Below, in pieces: positions 1 to 5,668 of a stretch of DNA of 9,077 bases. Both the position numbers and the translations under genes were made by a program. The notes below the pieces were generated by a model that was given only the letters and a program-made list of their open reading frames with translations, was not told the DNA's origin and ran no database searches. Location of the stretch: the NCBI GenBank assembly GCA_902472795.1, contig CABROZ010000095.1:1-9077 (forward strand), read 5' to 3'. How positions within the stretch are numbered: the stretch's first letter is position 1; each line of letters opens with the position of its first letter. This DNA comes from an uncultured Bacteroides sp. (GTDB taxonomy: Bacteria; Bacteroidota; Bacteroidia; Bacteroidales; Bacteroidaceae).

Positions 1-828
1 GACAAACACGACTCGAATACGGAACTGATAGCTCAGGGAGCTGCCAATATCGTGACTCCACTCTTCGGTGGTATTCCTGCCACGGGTGCCATTGCCCGCA
101 CAATGGCCAATATCAACAACGGCGGTAAGTCTCCTGTTGCCGGTATTGTACATGCCGTGGTGCTGCTGCTCATCCTGTTGCTGCTGATGCCGCTGGCACA
201 ATACATTCCCATGGGCTGTCTGGCCGGTGTGCTGGTAGTCGTATCGTACAACATGAGTGGCTGGCGTACGTTCAAGGCACTGCTACGCAATCCCAAGTCG
301 GACGTGACGGTGCTGCTTATCACTTTCTTCCTGACAGTCATCTTCGACCTGACCGTAGCCATCGAAATCGGTCTGGTGATTGCCTGTGTGCTGTTTATGC
401 GCCGGGTAATGGAAACAACGGAAATATCGGTTATCAAGGACGAGATTGATCCCAACAAGGAATCGGACATCACGACTCACGAAGAGCACCTTATCATTCC
501 GAAAGGAGTGGAGGTGTATGAAATCAACGGTCCTTACTTCTTCGGTATCGCGACCAAATTCGAGGAAATGATGGCACAGATGGGTGACCGTCCCAAGGTG
601 CGCGTGATACGTATGCGCAAGGTACCGTTCATCGACTCGACCGGTATCCACAATCTGGAAAATCTGTGCCGCATGTCACAAAAGGAAAAGATTACGGTTG
701 TACTTTCGGGTGTCAACGAGAAGGTGCATAAAGTGCTCGAAAAATCGGGCTTCTACGAACTGCTTGGCGAAGAAAACATCTGTCCGAACATCAACGTAGC
801 ACTGGAAAGGGCACAGAAACTGCTGTAA
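1..828 (+). CDS. SulP-family anion (sulfate-type) permease with STAS domain, 5'-truncated
   Basis: This is the C-terminal 275 residues of an inner-membrane SulP/SLC26-type anion transporter; the start lies before the window, so the frame is open from base 1. SulP proteins are usually about 550-600 residues, so roughly half is missing. Seen here: the conserved transporter stretch TPLFGGIPATGAIART near residues 19-34, hydrophobic membrane segments at about 48-84 and 103-139, then a cytoplasmic STAS domain from about residue 165 to the end. The STAS signature PFIDSTGIHNL is present, with D212, S213, T214 and G215 at the loop where anti-sigma-factor antagonists are phosphorylated. The family carries sulfate, bicarbonate or other anions; the substrate cannot be told from sequence. 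The gene ends with TAA just before a strong terminator, so it is the last gene of its transcript. Family assignment is firm, substrate unknown. Confidence 0.93.
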   Translation, partial: DKHDSNTELIAQGAANIVTPLFGGIPATGAIARTMANINNGGKSPVAGIVHAVVLLLILLLLMPLAQYIPMGCLAGVLVVVSYNMSGWRTFKALLRNPKSDVTVLLITFFLTVIFDLTVAIEIGLVIACVLFMRRVMETTEISVIKDEIDPNKESDITTHEEHLIIPKGVEVYEINGPYFFGIATKFEEMMAQMGDRPKVRVIRMRKVPFIDSTGIHNLENLCRMSQKEKITVVLSGVNEKVHKVLEKSGFYELLGEENICPNINVALERAQKLL

Positions 829-839
829 ATGACACATAA

Positions 840-897
840 AAAAGAATGCGGGATTCCGAAAATGGTCTTTTCGACCTTGGGAATTCCGCATTTTTTT
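840..897 (+). terminator. Rho-independent terminator after the SulP gene
   Basis: An A-rich 5' arm (840-857) pairs with 880-897 over 18 positions. The core is ATGCGGGATTCC (846-857) against GGAATTCCGCAT (880-891), with one G-T wobble, and the 3' arm ends in seven T (891-897). The loop holds a second small stem (GGTC 864-867 with GACC 873-876). The hairpin begins 11 bp after the permease stop codon. The matching A-tract on the 5' side means the structure could also stop transcription from the other strand, but no gene points into it from the right. Confidence 0.85.
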
Positions 898-1104
898 CCC
901 AACCCTCTTGTTTTATTCTTCCACCGCCCAATCGCCTACTGTTCCCGTCTCCAATGTGACGTTTGCTACAAACGCAATGGAAAGCCTGTGAAATGCAAAA
1001 CGAAAAAGCATCACTTCTCCTAACTTTGTGCCAACAATGCCAACGCAAAAACAAAAAACAAATATAGAAACGCTTGAAAGGAACGAAGGAAGAACAGGAA
1101 TACC

Positions 1105-1136
1105 GCTTGTACATGACATAAAAATAGTTATCTTTG
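1105..1136 (+). promoter_or_regulatory. Bacteroides-type promoter for the AAA-ATPase gene
   Basis: TATCTTTG at 1129-1136 matches the Bacteroides -7 consensus TAnnTTTG. CTTG at 1105-1108 lies 20 bp upstream, within the usual spacing for the -33 TTTG element (three of four bases match). Transcription would begin near 1143, giving a leader of about 40 nt before the ATG at 1184. The match is by eye against the published consensus. Confidence 0.65.
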
Positions 1137-1183
1137 TAACAGATACTATCTCTGATTCATTGGCAAGTAAACCCTGACGCATT

Positions 1184-2734
1184 ATGAAAAGAAACTATCC
1201 GGTAGGCATACAGAACTTTGAAGAAATACGTAAAGAAAATTATTTCTATATTGACAAGACAGCACTGGTCTTCAGACTTGTAGAGAGTGGTAAATACTAT
1301 TTCCTGAGCCGCCCCCGCCGATTCGGAAAGAGCTTGCTTATCTCGACACTGGAAGCATACTTTCAGGGAAAAAAGGAACTTTTCGAAGGGCTTGCCATGG
1401 AAACGCTGGAAAAGGAATGGATCGAATACCCCATCCTGCACCTCGACCTCAATACAGAAAAGTACGATACCCCCCAGACACTGGAAAACAAACTTTCCCT
1501 GAACCTGAAAATGTGGGAAGATGAGTATGGAGCCAATGAATACGAATATTCCCTTGCCACCCGTTTTGAAGGAGTGATACGCCGTGCGGCAGAGAAATGG
1601 GGCCGAAACGTGGTCATCCTCATCGACGAATATGACAAACCCATGCTTCAGGCCATCGGCAACGAAACGTTGCTGACCGACTACCGCAATACGCTGAAAG
1701 CCTTCTACGGCGTGATGAAGAGCTGCGACCGCTACATCAAGTTCGCCCTGCTGACCGGAGTAACCAAGTTCAGCAAGGTCAGCGTGTTCAGCGACCTGAA
1801 CAACCTGATGGACATCTCTATCGACGAACGATTTGCCAGTCTGTGCGGCATTACGGAAAAAGAACTGTTTACCAACTTCCAGGAAGACATCATCGAACTG
1901 GGGCAAGAGAACAAACTGACCGAAGAGGAAACCAAAGCTGAACTGAAAAAGATGTACGACGGCTATCACTTTGCCGAGGAGAGCGAAGACATCTACAATC
2001 CCTTCAGCCTGCTCAATACGTTTGCCAAAATGCGGTTCGGAAGCTATTGGTTCGAGACGGGTACACCCACTTTCTTGGTCGAACTGTTGAAGTACAGCCA
2101 TTACGACCTGCACCGCCTAACCGAAGAAATGGCTTCTGCTGACTCGTTGGGCGGCATTGATACGATGAACACCAATCCGGTACCCATCCTGTATCAGAGC
2201 GGTTACCTGACTATCAAGGGTTACGACCGTGAGTTCCAAGTTTACTATTTAGGATTCCCCAACAAAGAGGTAGAAGAAGGCTTCACCAAATTCCTGCTAC
2301 CCCGCTATGCTCACTTGGAGACGGGCAATCCGTCGTTCGAGATTATGAGTTTCGTCAAGGACGTGCGTCGGGGCGATGCGGATGCTTTCCTCCGACGGCT
2401 TCAGAGTTTCTTTGCCGACAGTCCTTACGAACTGGCACGCGACCTGGAACTGCATTATCAGAATGTACTTTTCATTGTGTTCAAACTGTTGGGGTTCTAT
2501 ACGCAAGCGGAGTATCACACTGCCAATGGACGCATCGACATGGTAGTGAAGACAGACAAATACATTTATGTCATGGAGTTCAAGTTGGACGGTACCGCCG
2601 AAGAAGCGTTGCGGCAGATTAACGACAAACAGTATGCCCTGCCCTTTGCTTCCGACTCACGGAAACTGTTTAAGGTAGGCGTGAACTTCAGCAAAGAGAA
2701 ACGGGGCATAGAGGATTGGATAGTAGAAGATTAA
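1184..2734 (+). CDS. AAA-ATPase-like protein with C-terminal PD-(D/E)XK nuclease-like domain
   Basis: This 516-residue protein has the architecture of the AAA-ATPase_like (Pfam PF09820) plus PDDEXK_9 (PF08011) family, which is abundant and often multi-copy in Bacteroidales. The N-terminus NYPVGIQNFEEIRKENYFYIDKT is characteristic. A divergent P-loop lies at 42-50 (SRPRRFGKS, with F48-G-K49-S50 order in place of the usual GxGKS/T). The Walker B strand is VVILIDEYDKP at 143-153 with D148 and E149, and a sensor-like segment LLTGVTKFSKVSVFSDLNNL covers 189-208. The C-terminal part carries a PD-(D/E)XK pattern: D452 in GRIDMVV, E465-F-K467, then Q478 in RQIN. All expected active-site residues appear present, so nuclease activity is possible. 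The biological role is not established; defence or mobile-element roles are speculation. The ATG follows a good promoter by about 40 nt. The gene appears intact and monocistronic. Confidence 0.9.
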   Translation: MKRNYPVGIQNFEEIRKENYFYIDKTALVFRLVESGKYYFLSRPRRFGKSLLISTLEAYFQGKKELFEGLAMETLEKEWIEYPILHLDLNTEKYDTPQTLENKLSLNLKMWEDEYGANEYEYSLATRFEGVIRRAAEKWGRNVVILIDEYDKPMLQAIGNETLLTDYRNTLKAFYGVMKSCDRYIKFALLTGVTKFSKVSVFSDLNNLMDISIDERFASLCGITEKELFTNFQEDIIELGQENKLTEEETKAELKKMYDGYHFAEESEDIYNPFSLLNTFAKMRFGSYWFETGTPTFLVELLKYSHYDLHRLTEEMASADSLGGIDTMNTNPVPILYQSGYLTIKGYDREFQVYYLGFPNKEVEEGFTKFLLPRYAHLETGNPSFEIMSFVKDVRRGDADAFLRRLQSFFADSPYELARDLELHYQNVLFIVFKLLGFYTQAEYHTANGRIDMVVKTDKYIYVMEFKLDGTAEEALRQINDKQYALPFASDSRKLFKVGVNFSKEKRGIEDWIVED

Positions 2735-2952
2735 CTTGCACCTTTCCACGTGCTTTCGTATTCATTTCACTTTTTGCTTTTACCTGTTAGACCACTGACA
2801 ACTCAAAAAACTATAGGCCGGCAACAACTTTTTTCCGATTTTCTTTTTGCCGAAAGCTACGCATCGGTTTTCGGGCCATAAAATTCAGCAATTCTCCGGT
2901 CTTTTCCACTACCCGACGGAGTAAATTCCGGCTATTCACGGCTCAAAAAATA

Positions 2953-2999
2953 ACGTTTCACAGCAACCTGCTTATTATGAGCGGTTTACTGTGAAACGT
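2953..2999. repeat. Imperfect inverted repeat with perfect 11-bp outer arms
   Basis: ACGTTTCACAG (2953-2963) and its exact reverse complement CTGTGAAACGT (2989-2999) enclose 25 nt. Inside, AACC 2965-2968 pairs with GGTT 2983-2986 and GCT 2970-2972 with AGC 2980-2982, leaving a small apical loop. No T-tract follows on the plus strand, so it does not look like a standard terminator. It may be a protein-binding palindrome or a dispersed intergenic palindrome; the sequence alone does not decide. Confidence 0.75.
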
Positions 3000-3038
3000 G
3001 AACCATAAAAACTCCTCGCCTACATCCTTCGTGAACGA

Positions 3039-3134
3039 CACTTGCAATTCATTTGTGGGACACTTGTACGGCTCGCGAGCCGTGCAAGTGTTGCTCGCGA
3101 GCCGTACAAGTGTGGTAGAAAAGCAATACTTGCA
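3039..3134. repeat. Array of five CACTTGYA half-sites phased every 22 bp
   Basis: The 8-mer CACTTG(C/T)A occurs at 3039-3046 (CACTTGCA), 3061-3068 (CACTTGTA), inverted at 3083-3090 (TGCAAGTG) and 3105-3112 (TACAAGTG), and again forward at 3127-3134 (TACTTGCA, one mismatch). All starts are exactly 22 bp apart, so every spacer is 14 bp. The spacers at 3069-3082 and 3091-3104 both contain CTCGCGAGCCG; the outer two spacers are unrelated to these and to each other. Positions 3017-3024 and 3149-3156, where the next units would fall, do not match. A 22-bp pitch is about two turns of B-DNA, which would put all sites on one face of the helix. Confidence 0.8.
3061..3112. repeat. 19-bp perfect inverted repeat overlapping a 30-bp palindrome
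   Basis: CACTTGTACGGCTCGCGAG (3061-3079) is the exact reverse complement of 3094-3112, with a 14-nt spacer. The same left arm can instead fold as a 30-bp near-perfect palindrome (3061-3090) centred on the 12-bp palindrome GGCTCGCGAGCC (3070-3081), with one T-G wobble. Viewed as direct repeats, 3071-3090 and 3093-3112 are 19/20 identical. The two folds exclude each other. No T-run follows, so a terminator role is unlikely. Confidence 0.85.
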
Positions 3135-3171
3135 TGGAAGTAAAACGCCTTTCTGCCCCTGTTTCCGACAT

Positions 3172-3198
3172 TAACCTAACCTTAACGTAACCTTAACC
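3172..3198. promoter_or_regulatory. 11-bp-period TAAC(C/G) direct repeats, possible response-regulator site
   Basis: Five TAAC(C/G) units start at 3172, 3177, 3183, 3188 and 3194, alternating 5- and 6-bp steps, so the pattern repeats every 11 bp (TAACCTTAACG at 3177-3187, TAACCTTAACC at 3188-3198). Direct repeats with an 11-bp period are the usual binding layout of OmpR/PhoB-family response regulators. The last unit sits where a -33 element would be relative to the -7 box at 3220-3227, as expected for an activator-dependent promoter. The regulator is not identified; the repeats are seen, the function is inferred. Confidence 0.5.
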
Positions 3199-3219
3199 GA
3201 AATCCCCTATCCTCTCCCC

Positions 3220-3227
3220 TACCTTTG
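3220..3227 (+). promoter_or_regulatory. Bacteroides -7 promoter element of the DUF3836-like gene
   Basis: TACCTTTG matches TAnnTTTG. No TTTG or TTG lies 19-21 bp upstream; that position is occupied by the TAAC repeats. Transcription would start near 3235, leaving about 50 nt of A-rich leader before the ATG at 3283. Confidence 0.55.
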
Positions 3228-3282
3228 CAACATCGAAATAAGAAACAAAGAACAGTTTAACTTATAAAACATAGAAACGAAT

Positions 3283-3564
3283 ATGATTACCAATCTCATC
3301 ATGGCCGCTCTGATTTCGGCCGCAGGCGTTGCTTCAAGTTTAGTATATAATGTGAAAATGGAAGGCAACCGAATGACCAACAAAGAAGTTTACACCCTGA
3401 ACGAAGGCAAGTATCTGAAACGTCTTTTCAAGATGGACTTCACCTACAACGCACAAGGACAGGTGACCGACAAGAAAACCTACGTATGGAACGAAAACCG
3501 ACAGGAATACATACTGCGGCAAGTCGAAAATTTCAAACCGAGTCCTGAGGCTCCGGCCAACTGA
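3283..3564 (+). CDS. Small DUF3836-like protein, probably exported
   Basis: This 93-residue protein begins with a hydrophobic stretch (about residues 4-22, NLIMAALISAAGVASSLVY) that resembles a short signal peptide, although its n-region has no Lys or Arg. The rest resembles DUF3836 (PF12930), a family of small Bacteroidales proteins: a VYTLNEGKYLKRLFKMDFTYNAQGQVTDKKTYVWNE-type segment (about 41-76) with alternating aromatic and charged positions, as in beta-hairpin repeats. Family members are often longer and carry more such repeats; this one has essentially one and ends in a Pro-rich tail. Function of the family is unknown. The gene is monocistronic, lies behind an elaborate upstream region and converges on a transporter operon. 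The DUF3836 assignment rests on remembered family features, so it is moderate; that the ORF is a gene is better supported by its promoter and leader. Confidence 0.7.
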   Translation: MITNLIMAALISAAGVASSLVYNVKMEGNRMTNKEVYTLNEGKYLKRLFKMDFTYNAQGQVTDKKTYVWNENRQEYILRQVENFKPSPEAPAN

Positions 3565-3601
3565 CAAACTGCTGAAGTTTAACTTTACCACTTAAAAAGG
3601 A

Positions 3602-3676
3602 ATTTCTGCCCGATGCCGGTTCTTCCCCAAAAGCCTATGCCGTAAGGAAGGAACAAAACCGGTATCAGGCAGAAAT
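3602..3676 (-). terminator. Large hairpin between convergent genes, terminator for the DMT operon
   Basis: ATTTCTGCCCGATGCCGGTT (3602-3621) pairs with 3657-3676 over 20 positions, with one C-A mismatch and one G-T wobble. Further pairing is possible inside, where GGAAGGAAC faces TTCTTCC. Read on the minus strand, the stem is followed by a five-T run (plus-strand AAAAA at 3595-3599), so it best serves the transporter operon, whose last stop codon lies 16 bp before it. On the plus strand no T-tract follows, though the stem could still slow transcription from the DUF3836-like gene. Confidence 0.7.
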
Positions 3677-3691
3677 CACTTTGTCCGCAAC

Positions 3692-4570
3692 TCACTTCTT
3701 CCCGGCCAGATAGACTCCACACAGCACACACGCCGCACCCAGTAAAGCAACAGGAGTCAACGGCTCGCCCAGGAAAAGCAGCGAACCTGCCGAAGTGAAA
3801 AGAGGATTGAGATAAATGTAATTGGAAGCACAGACGGTTCCCAATCGTTTCAATACTACATTCCAGACAGAAAAACAGACCAGCGAAGCCAGCACACTGA
3901 GAAACAGAAGATTCATCCACACCTCAGGAAGTGTAAACGACGACAGGGGAAACTGCCAAGGATGTATCAGAAAAGCCGGAAGAACCGTAAGCAGGCCATA
4001 GAAAAACACCTTGCGCGTGATGAACACCGTAGAATAACGGTCGCCCACACGACGCATAATCAGACTGTAGAACGCCCAACACAAAGCCGCCGACAACGAA
4101 AGCACATCGCCCAGCGGCGAAAGCTTCAACACAAAATTACCGTTGAAAATCACCAAGCCGACTCCTGCCAAAGCCAGCAAAGAACCTGCCGCCAATTTCC
4201 ATGTAGCCTTATCCGAACGATAGAAAAGCCGTGAAAGCAGCAACGTCAGCAACGGCGTACTGCACACGATGAAAGCCACATTCGTAGTCAGCGTCACTTC
4301 GAGTGCCGTGTTTTCGGTCAGGAAATAGATAGACCCACCCGTCATGCCGGCCAGCAACATCCAGCCCTCGTCGCGCCAGTTGTTGCAAAACAGCTTGCGC
4401 GGTGAGATGAACCAGATGCCTATATAAGCTATCAGAAACCGAAGCAGAAATATCTCCTGCGGAGTAAGTCCGCTCTCTATCAGCACACGGGTCGAAATAA
4501 ACGTCAGTCCCCAAATGCCGACAACTACAACGGCTATCAGATGCCAGATATAATCCTTGCTTTTTTCCAT
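3692..4570 (-). CDS. DMT-superfamily EamA-type transporter (downstream gene)
   Basis: This 292-residue protein has about ten hydrophobic segments arranged as two EamA halves, the usual layout and length for drug/metabolite transporters of the inner membrane. Visible marks are the first helix GIWGLTFISTRVLIESGLTPQEIFLLRFLIAYI (about 18-51), LTTNVAFIVCSTPLLTLLLSRLF (about 94-116), the start of the second half GDVLSLSAALCWAFYSLIMRRV (about 154-175), and the terminal SNYIYLNPLFTSAGSLLFLGEPLTP motif (about 247-271) typical of the last two helices. Members export amino acids, nucleotides or other small metabolites; the substrate is not predictable here. Its ATG lies 15 bp after the stop of the upstream EamA gene, so both are probably one transcript. 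Only about a family-level relation to its neighbour is visible, so this is an old pair and not a recent duplication. Confidence 0.92.
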   Translation of the reverse strand: MEKSKDYIWHLIAVVVVGIWGLTFISTRVLIESGLTPQEIFLLRFLIAYIGIWFISPRKLFCNNWRDEGWMLLAGMTGGSIYFLTENTALEVTLTTNVAFIVCSTPLLTLLLSRLFYRSDKATWKLAAGSLLALAGVGLVIFNGNFVLKLSPLGDVLSLSAALCWAFYSLIMRRVGDRYSTVFITRKVFFYGLLTVLPAFLIHPWQFPLSSFTLPEVWMNLLFLSVLASLVCFSVWNVVLKRLGTVCASNYIYLNPLFTSAGSLLFLGEPLTPVALLGAACVLCGVYLAGKK

Positions 4571-4585
4571 TATTCAGGCCTATAC

Positions 4586-5548
4586 TTATTTTACTTCAGC
4601 CTGACTTTTACCTTCTTTCTCGGCCTCATAAGCTACCATCTCGGCACGGCTGCGACTCGAAGTAACCAACCACACACCACCGAAAATCATCACGACAGAA
4701 AGTACCTTCGTCAGATTGAAGCTGTCCATTCCCCAACAGATAGCCACAATGGTAGCCACTAACGGTTGGATGTAGTTGTACATACCTGCCACGGTAGGAC
4801 GCAGGTTCTTCTGTCCTACAATAATCAGAATATAACTGAGGAAAGTAGCTCCAACTACCACAAAGGCAATAGATGCGATTCGTGCCCCGTCAAGAGCCAG
4901 CCAATCGGTAGCCAGCAAACTGTCGTACGAGAAAGGCAACAGGCAGATGAAAGCATAGGTAAACATCCACTTCATCACCGTAATGGCCGAGTATTTTGCC
5001 ACAAAGTTTTTGAAAAGCACGATGTAGAAAGCATAACTGCACTGAGCAAGCAACACAAACAAATCGCCCAAAATCGGATTTTCTCCTTTCGCAGCTGTCG
5101 AAGCCGATGCTTGTGAACTGCCCATGATGAGCAACAATGCACCCGTAGCACCCACAGCAATACCCAGAATCTTCTTACCCGTAATAGGTTCTTTCAGGAA
5201 AATAGCCGCCAATATCATAGCAATCAGCGGCATACTGGTTGTAATGATGGAAGCATCAACCGGCGAAGTCATTCCCACACCGAAGATGTAACTGCCCTGA
5301 TTGAACACAATCGCCAGCAACGAAGCACCGAAAAGTTTCATCAGATCCTTATGCCCCACATGTTCGGGTTTCTGGAAAAAAGAAAAGATCCAGAAAAGAA
5401 TCATTGCGCCAAATACACGCAGGTCAGTCATCACCAACGAACTGACCGCACCACCTATCATCACAAACTTTGCCAACGGGGCCATCAGTCCCCACATGCT
5501 GTTGGCAGCCAACATCGAAATGTGGCCTTTCATTTTTGATACATCCAT
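4586..5548 (-). CDS. DMT-superfamily EamA-type transporter (first gene of the pair)
   Basis: This 320-residue inner-membrane protein has two EamA halves. The first helix reads ISMLAANSMWGLMAPLAKFVMIGG (about 10-33). The first half ends with the family's SPVDASIITTSMPLIAMILAAIFLKEPITGKK pattern (about 95-126), and the second half repeats it with NLRPTVAGMYNYIQPLVATIVAICWGMD near residues 240-270. The C-terminus is a charged cytoplasmic tail rich in Glu and Lys. I chose the ATG at 5548; an in-frame TTG at 5554 would add two residues, and another ATG five codons further in (MKGHISML) is also possible. A -7 box lies about 25 bp upstream. The gene is divergent from leuS and leads a two-gene operon with the next EamA gene. 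Substrate unknown. Confidence 0.92.
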   Translation of the reverse strand: MDVSKMKGHISMLAANSMWGLMAPLAKFVMIGGAVSSLVMTDLRVFGAMILFWIFSFFQKPEHVGHKDLMKLFGASLLAIVFNQGSYIFGVGMTSPVDASIITTSMPLIAMILAAIFLKEPITGKKILGIAVGATGALLLIMGSSQASASTAAKGENPILGDLFVLLAQCSYAFYIVLFKNFVAKYSAITVMKWMFTYAFICLLPFSYDSLLATDWLALDGARIASIAFVVVGATFLSYILIIVGQKNLRPTVAGMYNYIQPLVATIVAICWGMDSFNLTKVLSVVMIFGGVWLVTSSRSRAEMVAYEAEKEGKSQAEVK

Positions 5549-5573
5549 AATCAATATCAGTCTTTTCGAGGTG

Positions 5574-5581
5574 CAAAATTA
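5574..5581 (-). promoter_or_regulatory. -7 promoter element for the DMT operon
   Basis: On the minus strand the sequence reads TAATTTTG, a full match to TAnnTTTG, about 25 bp before the ATG at 5548. The nearest upstream TTTG (5608-5611) is 26 bp away, longer than usual, so the -33 element is weak or absent. Confidence 0.5.
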
Positions 5582-5657
5582 CGAGAAAAGTAGCCAGGCT
5601 ATCCTCTCAAACCAATGTTTTTTATGCACTTGATAAGCAAATCTGAAAATAAACCTG

Positions 5658-5665
5658 TAAATTTG
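5658..5665 (+). promoter_or_regulatory. -7 promoter element for leuS
   Basis: TAAATTTG fully matches TAnnTTTG. A TTG at 5630-5632 lies 25 bp upstream, longer than the usual 19-21. The start of transcription would fall near 5672, giving a leader of about 75 nt that contains the repeats listed separately. Confidence 0.5.
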
Positions 5666-5668
5666 CAA

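Larger units (their letters stand above)
829..1183. other. Intergenic region between the SulP and AAA-ATPase genes
   Basis: This 355-bp gap holds the SulP terminator on its left and the AAA-ATPase promoter on its right. Between them is an imperfect hairpin at 950-981: CGTTTG 960-965 pairs with CAAACG 969-974 over a 3-nt loop, flanked by TG/CA pairs and an outer TCCA/TGGA stem, with a 3-nt bulge and an A-A mismatch. A second TAnnTTTG box (TAACTTTG, 1021-1028) has no TTG at the expected upstream spacing. No convincing gene is present. Confidence 0.6.
2735..3282. other. Long structured non-coding region upstream of the DUF3836-like gene
   Basis: This 548-bp region has no convincing gene. Its left part (2735-2950) is T-rich with only weak stems, such as CGGCAA 2819-2824 with TTGCCG 2847-2852 and CCGAAA 2850-2855 with TTTCGG 2869-2874; no clear terminator for the AAA-ATPase gene is visible. 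The right part carries a hairpin at 2953-2999, a 22-bp-phased half-site array at 3039-3134, 11-bp-phased TAAC repeats at 3172-3198, and a -7 box at 3220-3227. Each of these has its own entry. Confidence 0.7.

Noticed and set aside
829..1023. Small plus-strand open frame beginning right after the SulP stop
   Set aside because: It runs through the terminator hairpin and its translation has no recognisable features.
1059..1066. Minus-strand TATATTTG resembling a -7 box
   Set aside because: No minus-strand gene lies downstream before the SulP terminator, and the region is A-rich, so a chance match is likely.
1157..2113. Long open frame on the minus strand (318 codons) inside the AAA-ATPase gene
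   Set aside because: It lies wholly antisense to a well-supported gene, its translation is low-complexity and rich in Phe, Val and Gln without family motifs, and it has no promoter of its own.
2881..2942. Weak direct repeat of AAATTC...GCAATTCTCCGG and AAATTCCGGCTATTCACGG
   Set aside because: Similarity needs gaps and is only about 70 percent over 20 bases, not distinguishable from chance.
2953..3112. Invertible promoter flanked by inverted repeats
   Set aside because: The enclosed segments are only 14-25 bp and contain no -7 box. The two inverted-repeat pairs are unrelated in sequence, so they cannot flank a shared invertible segment.
3039..3134. Mini CRISPR array
   Set aside because: Repeats are only 8 bp, spacers are 14 bp, orientation changes, two spacers are nearly identical, and no cas gene is nearby.
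3692..5548. Recent duplication of the two EamA genes
   Set aside because: The two proteins differ in length and share only general family features by eye, so an old pairing is more likely.
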